A DNA stretch of 64,000 nucleotides from Chloroflexi bacterium HGW-Chloroflexi-6 (lineage in GTDB: Bacteria > Chloroflexota > Anaerolineae > Anaerolineales > Villigracilaceae). Shown here piece after piece: positions 34,939 through 43,640 of this stretch. Under the pieces are notes generated by a model, which was not told the DNA's origin, searched no databases, and saw only the letters and a program-made list of their open reading frames with translations. The position numbers and the translations under genes are program-made. The stretch spans positions 186,001 through 250,000 of the forward strand of contig PHBU01000005.1 in NCBI GenBank assembly GCA_002840685.1. The letters are read 5' to 3'. How positions within the stretch are numbered: position 1 is the first letter of the stretch; each line of letters opens with the position of its first letter.

Positions 34939-34966
34939 AGTATATCCCACATTCCATGCCTGTCAA
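34939..34966 (-). promoter_or_regulatory. Promoter of the cysH-gatCAB operon
   Basis: On the minus strand TTGACA (34961-34966) and TATACT (34939-34944) are 16 bases apart. The predicted transcription start is about 23 bases before the cysH ATG. This is the cleanest sigma70-like promoter on this strand. Confidence 0.75.
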
Positions 34967-35019
34967 GCAGCATGCCACAGAACACCAACAGCCACGAATC
35001 CCCGGGCGATGCTGCCGAT

Positions 35020-35066
35020 TCGCAACATCGTGCTGCGCAATTGTGACCGGGGCGGGTATAATTTCA
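35020..35066 (+). repeat. Partial third copy of the dispersed repeat, with a -10 box
   Basis: CGCAACATCGTGCTGCGCAATTGTGACC matches the right half of copies A and B (CGCAATNTCRTGCTGCGCATTTGT). It is followed by TATAAT at 35057-35062, 32 bases before the acyl-CoA dehydrogenase start, where TATAAA and TATAGA occur in copies A and B. No -35 hexamer at 17 bases was found. Confidence 0.45.
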
Positions 35067-35093
35067 AGACTGCGCCAATTTCGGAGGAAACCG

Positions 35094-36263
35094 ATGAATG
35101 AGCTGGCAATTTTCCCATTAACAGATGAACATAAGATGATCCAAAATGCTGCGCGCGATTTCGCCCAAAAGGAAATCGCGCCGATCGCTGCCGAGTTCGA
35201 TGAAAGCGGCGAGTTTCCGTATAAAACCATCAAGAAGATGGGCGGGATGGGTTTCATGGGCATCGAAGTCCCTGAAGCCTATGGCGGTGCGGGCATGGAT
35301 AGCCTGGCCTATGTGCTGGCACTCGAAGAGATCTGCAAGGTGGATGCTTCGCACGGTGTCATTATGTCGGTCAACAATTCACTTTACTGCCACGGGATCA
35401 TGAAATTCGGCAGCGAGGAACAAAAGCAATCTTTTGTTACCCCGGTTGCCAGCGGGCAAGCCATCGGCGCCTACTCGCTGACAGAGTCGATGTCCGGTTC
35501 GGATGCCGGGACGATGAAAACCCGCGCTGTACGCGAGGGGGACGTGTACATTATCAATGGGCGCAAATCGTGGGTAACGAGCGGACCGATCGCCGAATAC
35601 ATTGTCCTGTTTGCGATGACCGATCCTGAAAAAGGATCGAAAGGGGTCAGCGCTTTCCTGATCGACAGCAAACAGCCCGGCCTGATTCGCGGCAAAAAAG
35701 AACCCAAGCTGGGAATCCGCGCTTCGGCGACCAGCGAATTGATCTTTGAAGATTTCCGCTGCCCGGTCGAAAACCGACTGGGCAAGGAGGGCGAGGGGTT
35801 CAAAATCGCCATGACCGTGCTGGATGCCGGACGGATCGGGATCGCGACCCAGGCCCTGGGGATTGCCGAAGCGGCCTATGAAGCGGCCCGGCAATATGCG
35901 GGAGAGCGCGAAGCGTTCGGCCAAAAGATCGGCCAATTCCAGGGGACAGGATTCAAAATCGCAGACATGAAAACCCGCATCGAAGCTTCGCGTCTGCTGA
36001 TCTATAACGCCGCCATGGCCAAGGAAAAATCCAAAGAAAGCGGCGGGCGTTATTCGCTCGAAGCGGCCATGGCCAAGCTTTTTGCATCAGAAACAGCCAT
36101 GTTCGTCACCCATCAGGCGGTACAGATCCATGGCGGCATGGGCTACAGCAAGGAACTGCCACTCGAGCGCTACTTCCGCGATGCAAAAATTACCGAAATA
36201 TATGAAGGAACCAGTGAAATCCAGCGGCTGGTAATCTCAAGAAACGAATTAGGACTCAAATAA
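35094..36263 (+). CDS. Acyl-CoA dehydrogenase (short-chain, butyryl-CoA dehydrogenase-like)
   Basis: 389 aa with all three acyl-CoA dehydrogenase domains: helical N-terminal (LTDEHKMIQNAARDFAQKEI), beta middle with AYSLTESMSGSDAG and WVTSG, and C-terminal with QIHGGMGYSKELPLERYFRD and the catalytic Glu in ITEIYEGTSEIQ. The length and catalytic position fit short-chain butyryl-CoA type enzymes. It reduces FAD, passing electrons to ETF, which is not encoded here. GGAGG lies 6 bases before the ATG; an open frame extends 87 codons upstream but has no support. Confidence 0.92.
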   Translation: MNELAIFPLTDEHKMIQNAARDFAQKEIAPIAAEFDESGEFPYKTIKKMGGMGFMGIEVPEAYGGAGMDSLAYVLALEEICKVDASHGVIMSVNNSLYCHGIMKFGSEEQKQSFVTPVASGQAIGAYSLTESMSGSDAGTMKTRAVREGDVYIINGRKSWVTSGPIAEYIVLFAMTDPEKGSKGVSAFLIDSKQPGLIRGKKEPKLGIRASATSELIFEDFRCPVENRLGKEGEGFKIAMTVLDAGRIGIATQALGIAEAAYEAARQYAGEREAFGQKIGQFQGTGFKIADMKTRIEASRLLIYNAAMAKEKSKESGGRYSLEAAMAKLFASETAMFVTHQAVQIHGGMGYSKELPLERYFRDAKITEIYEGTSEIQRLVISRNELGLK

Positions 36264-36278
36264 GGGATCGCCAACCAC

Positions 36279-38513
36279 ATGACTCATCTCTGGTGGTTGG
36301 GCATAACTGTTGGCCTGGCTATCCTGGCAGATATTCTTGTTATCCGTATCTGGCGGCGATATAACCAGGCCCAAAATGCATCGATGCAGGATGGAAGAAC
36401 CCTATCGAAGGTTAGCATTATGAAACAGTCTTTTTTGAGCGAAGTGAATGGGAATAGTTTTTTCATGCGGGTGAGAAAAATAAACCCGGTTGTGCTTGAA
36501 TGGCTCGTTATCCTTGTGGTGGCCTGGCTTTACAGCGGCGCATTACTGGATTTCGATAGCAGCATTCTGCAGCAGAGTGGTGAACATAACGAAAGCGCTA
36601 TTCGGCCGATTTTGGCCGATTATGGATTGCGCAAATACGGCGAAATTCCACTCTGGAATCACTTCATGCAAACCGGGTTCCCGCACGCGGGCGATTTGCT
36701 CAACCATTTCTGGTCGCCAATTGCCACATTGCCGGTTCTATTGTGGGGCGCGATCAATGGAATGAAGGTTTCGGTTTTCATTTCATTCATTTTGGCCGGC
36801 CTGGGACAATGGTATTTTTCCAAAGTGATCGGCCTGAAAGGTATCTTCCGGGTTTGGTCGGCCGTTATGTTCATGCTTTCGGGAGGCCTGGCCCTGCTCT
36901 GGCGCGTAGGCTGGTACGAGCTCCTGGTTGGTGCAGCCTGGTTCCCGTGGACCTTTGCCAGCTTTTTACAAGCTCTTAACCAGAAAAACATCGCATCCAT
37001 GGTTTGGGCAGCCTTCTGCGCATCCATGGTAATTTTTACCGGCGGCGGCTATTATCCGTTCTACCTGGCAGGCGGCACCTTTGTCATACTGGCAGGAGTG
37101 ATTCTCACCCGCAGGCAGCAAACGCCGCTGATCTTCTATCGGGCGATCCTGATCGCATTGATGATCCTTGGCCTGACCGCCGTGATGACCTTGCCCATTT
37201 ATGATGGATATCGACTTGTTTCACGCGAACCCGGCCAGGATCTGGAACAATCGGGCTCACAACAAATTCATTATGCCCTGATGAATTACATGATCTCAGA
37301 TCCCAACTGGTCCAACTCGAACCTGATGGGCGCGAAAAATGGGTGGAACTGGTATTATATTGGGCCGCTTGCAATTGGAGCGTTTTTGTTTTCATCGTTT
37401 GCGTTGCGCTATCGCAAACAAAGAGCGCTTTTATTAATTGCTTTTGCGATGTTTGCTTTTTACCTCTTGTGGAGTACAAACCGGTTCTCATTCTTTAAAT
37501 ACATTTATGATTTTTGGCCATTTTTATACAGACTCCGCTTTCCAAATCGTTTGCTCATTATTGCCGCCAGCCCGCTCTTGATTGTCAGCGCATATTGCCT
37601 GCAATCACTGCTCGGAGCGCTGCGAAGATGGGGCAACAAATATAAATTTGCACTTTCCGCAAACACAAAAACATCAAAAACCTTGTTCAGCTTCAGGCAG
37701 GCAATCGGTCTGGTCATGATCGTTATCCTGTATATGAGCGCCAATGATGTTTTTCGCGCCAATCAGAGCATGGCATTTCTCCCCAGTCCAATCGACGAAC
37801 GTTCTTACAAGGCACTGGCATGGCTAAAGGCTTACGACCCTGGCCTGTATTACATCCAATTGGGAAATGGATATATCTGGTGGCGCTGGTTGCCTGCCGC
37901 CTACCAAATGGAACTTCCCGTTATTAATTTCGTTTACAGCCAGACCTTGAAAACAAAACAGATCCAGACCTTTGCTGAAGCGCCTTTTTTTGCAAAACCC
38001 AAATACATGGTTTCTTTACTGCAAGAACCCCCTGAAAACGGGATATTGCTGCAGGAATTCGAAGATACCGGGATATGGGAAATACCGGGCAGTCTGCCAT
38101 ATGCTTTCAGCGTCAACAAACCGAGGTTGGCAGCCTTGAGCGCCACCGATAGCCTTTCGGTCACAACCCAAGCCGTTCGCTTGGACGGGCCGAACAAGAT
38201 CATCGTACAGGGCAAATCAGATCCAGACCAGGATACGCTTGTCCTGCTGGTCAGTGATTACCCCGGCTGGAAATTGTTGATAGACGGCCAGCCAGCAAAG
38301 ATCAGCCCGCTCAACAAATACCTGAGTACGAACCTGTTGCCCGGCGAACATACTTACCTGTTTGTCTTTGACCCGATCCTACACCGCGCAGGGTTGGCAA
38401 TCAGCATTGCAACGATCATACTTCTGACCATCCTGGTCGCGCGCGAGAATCCACAATGGCGTGGGGTCACATCGCGCCTATTTCGCCGCTCGGTTAGCAC
38501 CCCAGCCAGCTGA
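36279..38513 (+). CDS. Large polytopic membrane protein, YfhO-like
   Basis: 744 aa with about twelve or more membrane helices through residue 490 and again at the C-terminus, and a long extracytoplasmic domain near 500-710. The region FDSSILQQSG then IRPILADYGLRKYGEIPLWNHFMQTGFPHAGDLLNHFW matches YfhO/GT-C-like proteins that may glycosylate teichoic acid or membrane lipids. DYPGWKLLIDGQPAK near the C-terminus is a YfhO-type motif. An internal start at 36420 is possible, losing one predicted helix. The ATG lies 15 bases after the acyl-CoA dehydrogenase. Confidence 0.78.
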   Translation: MTHLWWLGITVGLAILADILVIRIWRRYNQAQNASMQDGRTLSKVSIMKQSFLSEVNGNSFFMRVRKINPVVLEWLVILVVAWLYSGALLDFDSSILQQSGEHNESAIRPILADYGLRKYGEIPLWNHFMQTGFPHAGDLLNHFWSPIATLPVLLWGAINGMKVSVFISFILAGLGQWYFSKVIGLKGIFRVWSAVMFMLSGGLALLWRVGWYELLVGAAWFPWTFASFLQALNQKNIASMVWAAFCASMVIFTGGGYYPFYLAGGTFVILAGVILTRRQQTPLIFYRAILIALMILGLTAVMTLPIYDGYRLVSREPGQDLEQSGSQQIHYALMNYMISDPNWSNSNLMGAKNGWNWYYIGPLAIGAFLFSSFALRYRKQRALLLIAFAMFAFYLLWSTNRFSFFKYIYDFWPFLYRLRFPNRLLIIAASPLLIVSAYCLQSLLGALRRWGNKYKFALSANTKTSKTLFSFRQAIGLVMIVILYMSANDVFRANQSMAFLPSPIDERSYKALAWLKAYDPGLYYIQLGNGYIWWRWLPAAYQMELPVINFVYSQTLKTKQIQTFAEAPFFAKPKYMVSLLQEPPENGILLQEFEDTGIWEIPGSLPYAFSVNKPRLAALSATDSLSVTTQAVRLDGPNKIIVQGKSDPDQDTLVLLVSDYPGWKLLIDGQPAKISPLNKYLSTNLLPGEHTYLFVFDPILHRAGLAISIATIILLTILVARENPQWRGVTSRLFRRSVSTPAS

Positions 38514-38523
38514 CTCTTTCTCG

Positions 38524-39555
38524 ATGAAAGCCATCCTCTTTCACCAACACGGCGGTCCGGACGTTCTGGAATACAGCGATTTTCCGACTCCTGAGCCAAA
38601 ACCTGGTGAAGTTCTCGTAAACCTACGCGCTGCGGCCCTTAACCGTCTCGATATCTGGGTGCGCAATGGCTGGCCCGGCATCCGGCTGGAATATCCCCAC
38701 ATCCCCGGCGCGGATGGGGCTGGCGAAATCGCCGCCCTGGGTGAGGGAGTCAACGGTTGGCAGGTTGGCGACCCTGTAGCGATTAACGCCAACCTGGGCT
38801 GCGGAACCTGCGATCAGTGCCAGCGTGGATCTGACAACCTGTGCCGCAACTGGAACCTGCTCGGCGAAACCGTGCGCGGAACGTTCGCCGAATACATCAG
38901 CCTGCCTGTCCGACAATTGTTCCGCCTGCCAGACGGATTCGACTTCCGCAGCGCTGCAGCCGCCGGATTGGTTTATCTGACCGCCTGGCACTCGCTGGTC
39001 ACACGCGCCAAACTCGCAGCCGGGGAAAGTGTTTTGGTAGTCGGCGCTTCAGGCGGAGTCAACACCGCCAGCATCCAGATCGCCAAATATCTCAGCGCAC
39101 AAGTGATCGTGGTCGGCGCAGGGTACGACAAACTTGCCCTGGCCGAATCGCTCGGGGCCGATGTTCTGATCGACCGCGAACAGGAAGCGGATTGGAGCAA
39201 AGCCGTTTACGCGGCGACCAACAAGCGGGGCGTTGCGCTGGCAGTGGATAACGTCGGCACCACCTTCCCACTAACCCTGCGCGCCCTGTCCAAAGGCGGG
39301 CGGCTGGTCACGGTCGGCAACACCGGCGGCCCCAAATTTGAGATCGACAACCGCTTCATCTTCGGCAAACAGATCAGCATCCTCGGCTCGACCATGGGTA
39401 CCCTGCAAGATTACCAGACCGTGATGGAGTTGGTCACAACTGGCAAACTCAAAGTCGCCCTTGATCGCAACTATCCCCTGCGCGGGGCCCGCGCCGCCCA
39501 ATCCCGCCTCGAAAGCGGCGCACAAATGGGCAAAATTACGCTTGAGATTTCTTAA
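38524..39555 (+). CDS. Zinc-type alcohol dehydrogenase-like MDR
   Basis: 343 aa. Unlike the three MDR genes at the left end, it carries the structural-zinc cysteine set GCGTCDQCQRGSDNLC near residue 100 and so belongs to the zinc-containing branch. The Rossmann motif GASGGVNTASIQIAKYL is present. The usual second-sphere Cys/His of the catalytic site is less clear; the Asp in RLDIWVRNG replaces the common Cys region, typical of quinone-oxidoreductase-like ADHs. The start at 38524 is set by homology; 10 bases separate it from the previous stop. Substrate unknown. Confidence 0.88.
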   Translation: MKAILFHQHGGPDVLEYSDFPTPEPKPGEVLVNLRAAALNRLDIWVRNGWPGIRLEYPHIPGADGAGEIAALGEGVNGWQVGDPVAINANLGCGTCDQCQRGSDNLCRNWNLLGETVRGTFAEYISLPVRQLFRLPDGFDFRSAAAAGLVYLTAWHSLVTRAKLAAGESVLVVGASGGVNTASIQIAKYLSAQVIVVGAGYDKLALAESLGADVLIDREQEADWSKAVYAATNKRGVALAVDNVGTTFPLTLRALSKGGRLVTVGNTGGPKFEIDNRFIFGKQISILGSTMGTLQDYQTVMELVTTGKLKVALDRNYPLRGARAAQSRLESGAQMGKITLEIS

Positions 39556-39582
39556 AATCGATAAAGGAAACCCCATATCTCA

Positions 39583-41628
39583 ATGAAACGCCTGCACTGG
39601 TTTGAAATCACCCTGATCGTTATCGTAATCGGTGTCCACCTTTATGCCGCCTTCTCAACCGCGCAGAACTTCCCGCAGCGCTGGTTTACCCGCGACGATG
39701 CTTACTATTATTTTAAGGTTGCCCAAAATATCTCAGAAGGACACGGCTCGACCTTTGACGGCGTCAGCCCAACCAACGGCTATCACCCTCTCTGGATGAT
39801 GGCAAATGTTCCGATCTTTGCCCTGGCACGCTTCGACCTGATCCTGCCCCTGCGAGTCATGACGGTGGTCATGGCGGTTTTGAGTGCGGCAACGTCGATC
39901 CTGCTCTTTCGCCTGCTGCGAAAACAATTTGCCGAACCGATCGCCATGCTGGCCGCGGCCTTCTGGGCCTTTGACATGAACCTGCACGGTATCATCACCC
40001 AGCAAGGCATGGAAACCGGCATCACCGCTTTCTCGATCGTGTTGTTTCTGGTGCTCCTGCAAAAATATGAACTTGGCTGGCGCGCAGAAAACAGATTGGC
40101 TACACGCCAAGAAACCACCTGGCTTGCCCTGGCAGCGCTGCTGGTGCTTTTCAGCCGGTTGGACACGATCTACCTCGTTCTGATTGTCGGCATCTGGGTT
40201 GTCTTTCGCGGTACATCCATCCGCAGCCTGCTGCCTGCCGACATGCTTATCACGCTGGCCCTGCTCATCACGGGTTTCGTTCTGCGCGCCGGGTTAAAAA
40301 CCTATCTGGCCAACTTTTCAGAGAGCGCCATTCTAACTTTCGGGCTGGTTTTTATCGTCCAAACCCTGGCTTTCTTTTTTCTCGGCCTGTACGCCCATCC
40401 CAAAACCATTCCGCCATTCCGACTGCTCCGGCAAACAGCCCTGGCGGTCGGTCTGTCCACCATCGTTCTTCTTGGATTAACTTTCATCGGCCAGAGATGG
40501 ATCAATATCCCGCGCGCTGTGCCGCTCTACTACCTGGCCGGAATGACCCTGTGGGTTCTTCTCTCCCGTTGGGGCTATCGGGCGCTCTCCCCGTGGCCGA
40601 CCACCCCGGCAAATGAGCCTGAATCTGCGCTGGAAACACTCCGCCTGCGCTGGCGCGACTGGTTGGAACAAGGGTTAACCTACTATGGCATCATCGGCCT
40701 GGCCCTGGGCGGATATATGCTCGTCAACCGCTGGCTGTTCGGGACGTTCATGCCCGTTTCGGGGCAGATCAAACGCTGGTGGGGCGGGCTGAGCGACAAC
40801 GCCTACGGCGGCCCGGTCAAATCACTGCTCGATATCTTCGGGCTTGACCCGCAGCACAGCCAACCCTGGGAAATGTTATTAAATGTGCTAAAAGCCATCT
40901 CAGAGCAGACCCCGTTCAGCTTGTGGGTTATCCTGACCTCGCTGGCGGTCATGTTCCTCATGCTGATCGGGTTGAACCGCAAGCAAAGCGCCAATGCCCT
41001 GACCCTGCTGGGATTAATTCCACTCGCCATCTCTGCCGGCCTGCACACAACCTTCTACGGGGTGATGCCCTATGCGGCCCGCCATGAGTGGTACTGGGTG
41101 ATGCAGATGCTGGTCATCCTGATCGGGTCGGCGCTCTTCACCCAACTGGTTACGGCCCGCATGCGCCAGCAAAAATGGGGACGAGTTACCCTGCGAACCG
41201 CCGCCCTGCTCTTGAGCCTGTGGCTGGTCTGGGGATTCACGTCCACGATTACCAACCGCATGACCTACACCCCGGCCAGCGACCCGGCCTATATGGATGT
41301 CCTGCCCCTGATCGAAGCCAATACCGAACCCGGGGCGATCATCGGCATGACTGGCGGCGGCAACATTGGCTATTACATTCAGAACCGCACCATCGTCAAC
41401 ATGGACGGGCTGATCAACAGCTATCCTTATTTCGAAGCCCTGCAGGCCAACCAGGCCCCGCAATATCTGCTCGACAATGTCGGCATGAACTATGTCTTTG
41501 CCAACCCCGACCTGTTGCTCTCGACCGCCCCCTACAGTTATCAGTTCCAGGGCTGGGTTAACGAAACCGAGGGCAGCCCCAAATACGGCAACAAGCAGAT
41601 CCTGCGCTTCAGCGCGCCTGGAGAATAG
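39583..41628 (+). CDS. Polytopic membrane glycosyltransferase-like protein (GT-C fold)
   Basis: 681 aa with about twelve helices. The first loop contains FTRDDAYYYFKVAQNISEGHGSTFDG, with the acidic DD pair characteristic of GT-C/ArnT/PMT-type enzymes, and GYHPLWMM. The C-terminal part after residue 560 is a soluble domain (DPAYMDVLPLIEANTEPGAIIGMTGGG). It likely transfers a sugar from a polyprenyl-phosphate donor. AAAGGAAA precedes the ATG by 12 bases. The next small membrane gene follows after two bases. Confidence 0.8.
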   Translation: MKRLHWFEITLIVIVIGVHLYAAFSTAQNFPQRWFTRDDAYYYFKVAQNISEGHGSTFDGVSPTNGYHPLWMMANVPIFALARFDLILPLRVMTVVMAVLSAATSILLFRLLRKQFAEPIAMLAAAFWAFDMNLHGIITQQGMETGITAFSIVLFLVLLQKYELGWRAENRLATRQETTWLALAALLVLFSRLDTIYLVLIVGIWVVFRGTSIRSLLPADMLITLALLITGFVLRAGLKTYLANFSESAILTFGLVFIVQTLAFFFLGLYAHPKTIPPFRLLRQTALAVGLSTIVLLGLTFIGQRWINIPRAVPLYYLAGMTLWVLLSRWGYRALSPWPTTPANEPESALETLRLRWRDWLEQGLTYYGIIGLALGGYMLVNRWLFGTFMPVSGQIKRWWGGLSDNAYGGPVKSLLDIFGLDPQHSQPWEMLLNVLKAISEQTPFSLWVILTSLAVMFLMLIGLNRKQSANALTLLGLIPLAISAGLHTTFYGVMPYAARHEWYWVMQMLVILIGSALFTQLVTARMRQQKWGRVTLRTAALLLSLWLVWGFTSTITNRMTYTPASDPAYMDVLPLIEANTEPGAIIGMTGGGNIGYYIQNRTIVNMDGLINSYPYFEALQANQAPQYLLDNVGMNYVFANPDLLLSTAPYSYQFQGWVNETEGSPKYGNKQILRFSAPGE

Positions 41629-41630
41629 GG

Positions 41631-42032
41631 ATGAGCAAAGCTTCTTTCCAGCTTGGATTGCTCAGCGCCACATTGATCTTCTTCACACTCTGGAACACCC
41701 TGCGCACGGTGCGCGCCCTGCTCGACTGGCAAACCCTGGTCGAGTACGGCGCGCCCGCTGTTTATATCCTGCTCAGCGGGGCTTTCTGGATTCTGACCGG
41801 ATTATTTTTTTGTTTAAAAGTTCTTCAAGGCTGGCCGCATTCTGTGCGTGCCGGAATTGGGATTTCTGTGTTGTATTGGGTGTGGTATTGGACAGACCGC
41901 TTGTTCATCCAGCAAAGTCCCGCGCCGAACCTGTTGTTTAGCGCAATCTTCTCAACAATTTTCTTACTGGTGATCGTATTGCTTTGGCGCTCGCCCGATA
42001 TCCAAGCCTTATTTACCAAGGAGACAGAATGA
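41631..42032 (+). CDS. Small membrane protein of unknown function
   Basis: 133 aa with four membrane segments (about 8-27, 42-62, 73-90, 98-120) and a hydrophilic tail [12 protein letters not shown]. It overlaps the acyl-CoA carboxylase beta gene by four bases (ATGA) and is close to the glycosyltransferase gene, so it may be an accessory of that enzyme. No family recognised. Confidence 0.7.
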   Translation: MSKASFQLGLLSATLIFFTLWNTLRTVRALLDWQTLVEYGAPAVYILLSGAFWILTGLFFCLKVLQGWPHSVRAGIGISVLYWVWYWTDRLFIQQSPAPNLLFSAIFSTIFLLVIVLLWRSPDIQALFTKETE

Positions 42033-43579
42033 GCGAAAATCCGCGCATTCAGAAACTACGCGACAAAAAAGCCCAATCCCGCCTGGGCGGCGGCACAGAA
42101 CGCACCGAAGCCCAGCACAAGCGCGGCAAGTTAACCGCCCGCGAACGCATCGACCTGCTGCTCGACAAAGGCTCTTTCCGCGAGGTGGATGCTTTCATTG
42201 TTCACCGCACTCATGATTTTGGTCTCGAAAAACAAAAATATATCGGCGACAGCGTTATCACCGGCTGGGGAACCATCGACGAAAGGCTGGTCTACGTTTA
42301 CGCCCAGGATTTCACCGTCTTTGGCGGCTCATTGGGCGAAGTCCACGCCGAGAAAATTATCAAAATCATGGGCATGGCAATGAAAAACGGCGCACCCATC
42401 ATCGGGTTGAACGACTCGGGTGGCGCGCGCATTCAGGAAGGGGTGGTTTCACTGGCCGGGTACGGAGAAATCTTCCTGCGCAACACCCTGGCCAGCGGCG
42501 TCATCCCACAGATTTCGGCCATCATGGGGCCCTGCGCAGGCGGCGCAGTCTACTCACCCGCTCTGACCGATTTCATCTTCATGACCCGCAACAGTTCCTA
42601 CATGTTCGTCACCGGGCCGGATGTGGTCAAGACCGTAACCCACGAAGAAGTCTCGTTTGAAGACCTGGGCGGGGCCAGCGTCCACGCCGAAAAATCGGGC
42701 GTGTGCCATGTCGCCGCGGACAGCGAAGCCGACACGCTTTACCTGATCCGCAAGCTGCTCGGGTATCTGCCGCAGAACAACATGGAAGATGCGCCTTTCG
42801 TCCAACTTGGCGACGATCCTTTACGCGCCGATGAGACCCTCGACACCTGCATCCCTGAAGAGCCAAACAAGCCTTACGATGTCAAGGAAATCCTGAACAA
42901 GATCGTCGATAACGGCCAGTTTTACGAAATCCACGAGGGCTTTGCCGGGAATATCGTGGTCGGCTTTGCGCGCCTGGGCGGGCACTCGGTCGGCGTGGTT
43001 GCCAACCAGCCTGCGGTGCTGGCGGGCGTTCTGGATATCGACTCGTCTGAAAAAGCCGGGCGCTTTGTGCGCTTCTGCGATGCCTTCAACATCCCACTCG
43101 TGACCTTTGTTGACACCCCTGGCTACCTGCCCGGGACAAACCAGGAGCATCATGGCGTCATCCGCAACGGCGCCAAACTGCTTTACGCCTATTGTGAAGC
43201 GACCGTGCCCAAGCTGACTGTCATCACCCGCAAAGCCTATGGCGGCGCGTACCTGGTGATGAGCAGCAAACACCTGCGCGGTGACCTGAACCTGGCCTGG
43301 CCGACCGCCGAGATCGCCGTGATGGGCCCGGAAGGAGCGGTCAACGTGGTCATGCGCCGCGAAGTGGAACAGGCCGAGGATCCCGCAGTTCGTAAAGCGG
43401 AACTGACCGCCGAATACCGCGAAAAATTTGCCAATCCGTATGTCGCGGCAGAACGCGGCTACATCGACGATGTCATCGAGCCGCGCGAAACCCGCGCCCG
43501 GCTGATCAACGCGCTTGAAATGCTGCAAAACAAGCGCGATGCCAACCCGGCCAAAAAACACGGGAATATCCCCCTGTAA
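42029..43579 (+). CDS. pccB: Acyl-CoA (propionyl/acetyl) carboxylase beta subunit
   Basis: 516 aa carboxyltransferase. It has [17 protein letters not shown] at the start, [29 protein letters not shown] (oxyanion loop) and [25 protein letters not shown] in the second half. It joins biotinylated carrier to acyl-CoA; the sequence is of the propionyl-CoA type but acetyl-CoA can also be used. AAGGAGA precedes the ATG. It is followed by biotin carboxylase and biotin carrier genes to complete the enzyme. Confidence 0.93.
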   Translation: MSENPRIQKLRDKKAQSRLGGGTERTEAQHKRGKLTARERIDLLLDKGSFREVDAFIVHRTHDFGLEKQKYIGDSVITGWGTIDERLVYVYAQDFTVFGGSLGEVHAEKIIKIMGMAMKNGAPIIGLNDSGGARIQEGVVSLAGYGEIFLRNTLASGVIPQISAIMGPCAGGAVYSPALTDFIFMTRNSSYMFVTGPDVVKTVTHEEVSFEDLGGASVHAEKSGVCHVAADSEADTLYLIRKLLGYLPQNNMEDAPFVQLGDDPLRADETLDTCIPEEPNKPYDVKEILNKIVDNGQFYEIHEGFAGNIVVGFARLGGHSVGVVANQPAVLAGVLDIDSSEKAGRFVRFCDAFNIPLVTFVDTPGYLPGTNQEHHGVIRNGAKLLYAYCEATVPKLTVITRKAYGGAYLVMSSKHLRGDLNLAWPTAEIAVMGPEGAVNVVMRREVEQAEDPAVRKAELTAEYREKFANPYVAAERGYIDDVIEPRETRARLINALEMLQNKRDANPAKKHGNIPL

Positions 43580-43586
43580 TATTTAT

Positions 43587-43615
43587 GTAGGGGCATAGCA
43601 ATGCTACGCCCCTAC
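43587..43615. repeat. Short intergenic palindrome between pccB and accC
   Basis: GTAGGGGC-A-TAGCA and TGCTA-C-GCCCCTAC pair with one mismatch. It lies between two genes of one operon and has no T run, so it is unlikely to be a terminator. It resembles the GTAG...CTAC hairpin at 18849. Confidence 0.65.
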
Positions 43616-43640
43616 TACGCCTCTACCGGATGGAGACCCC

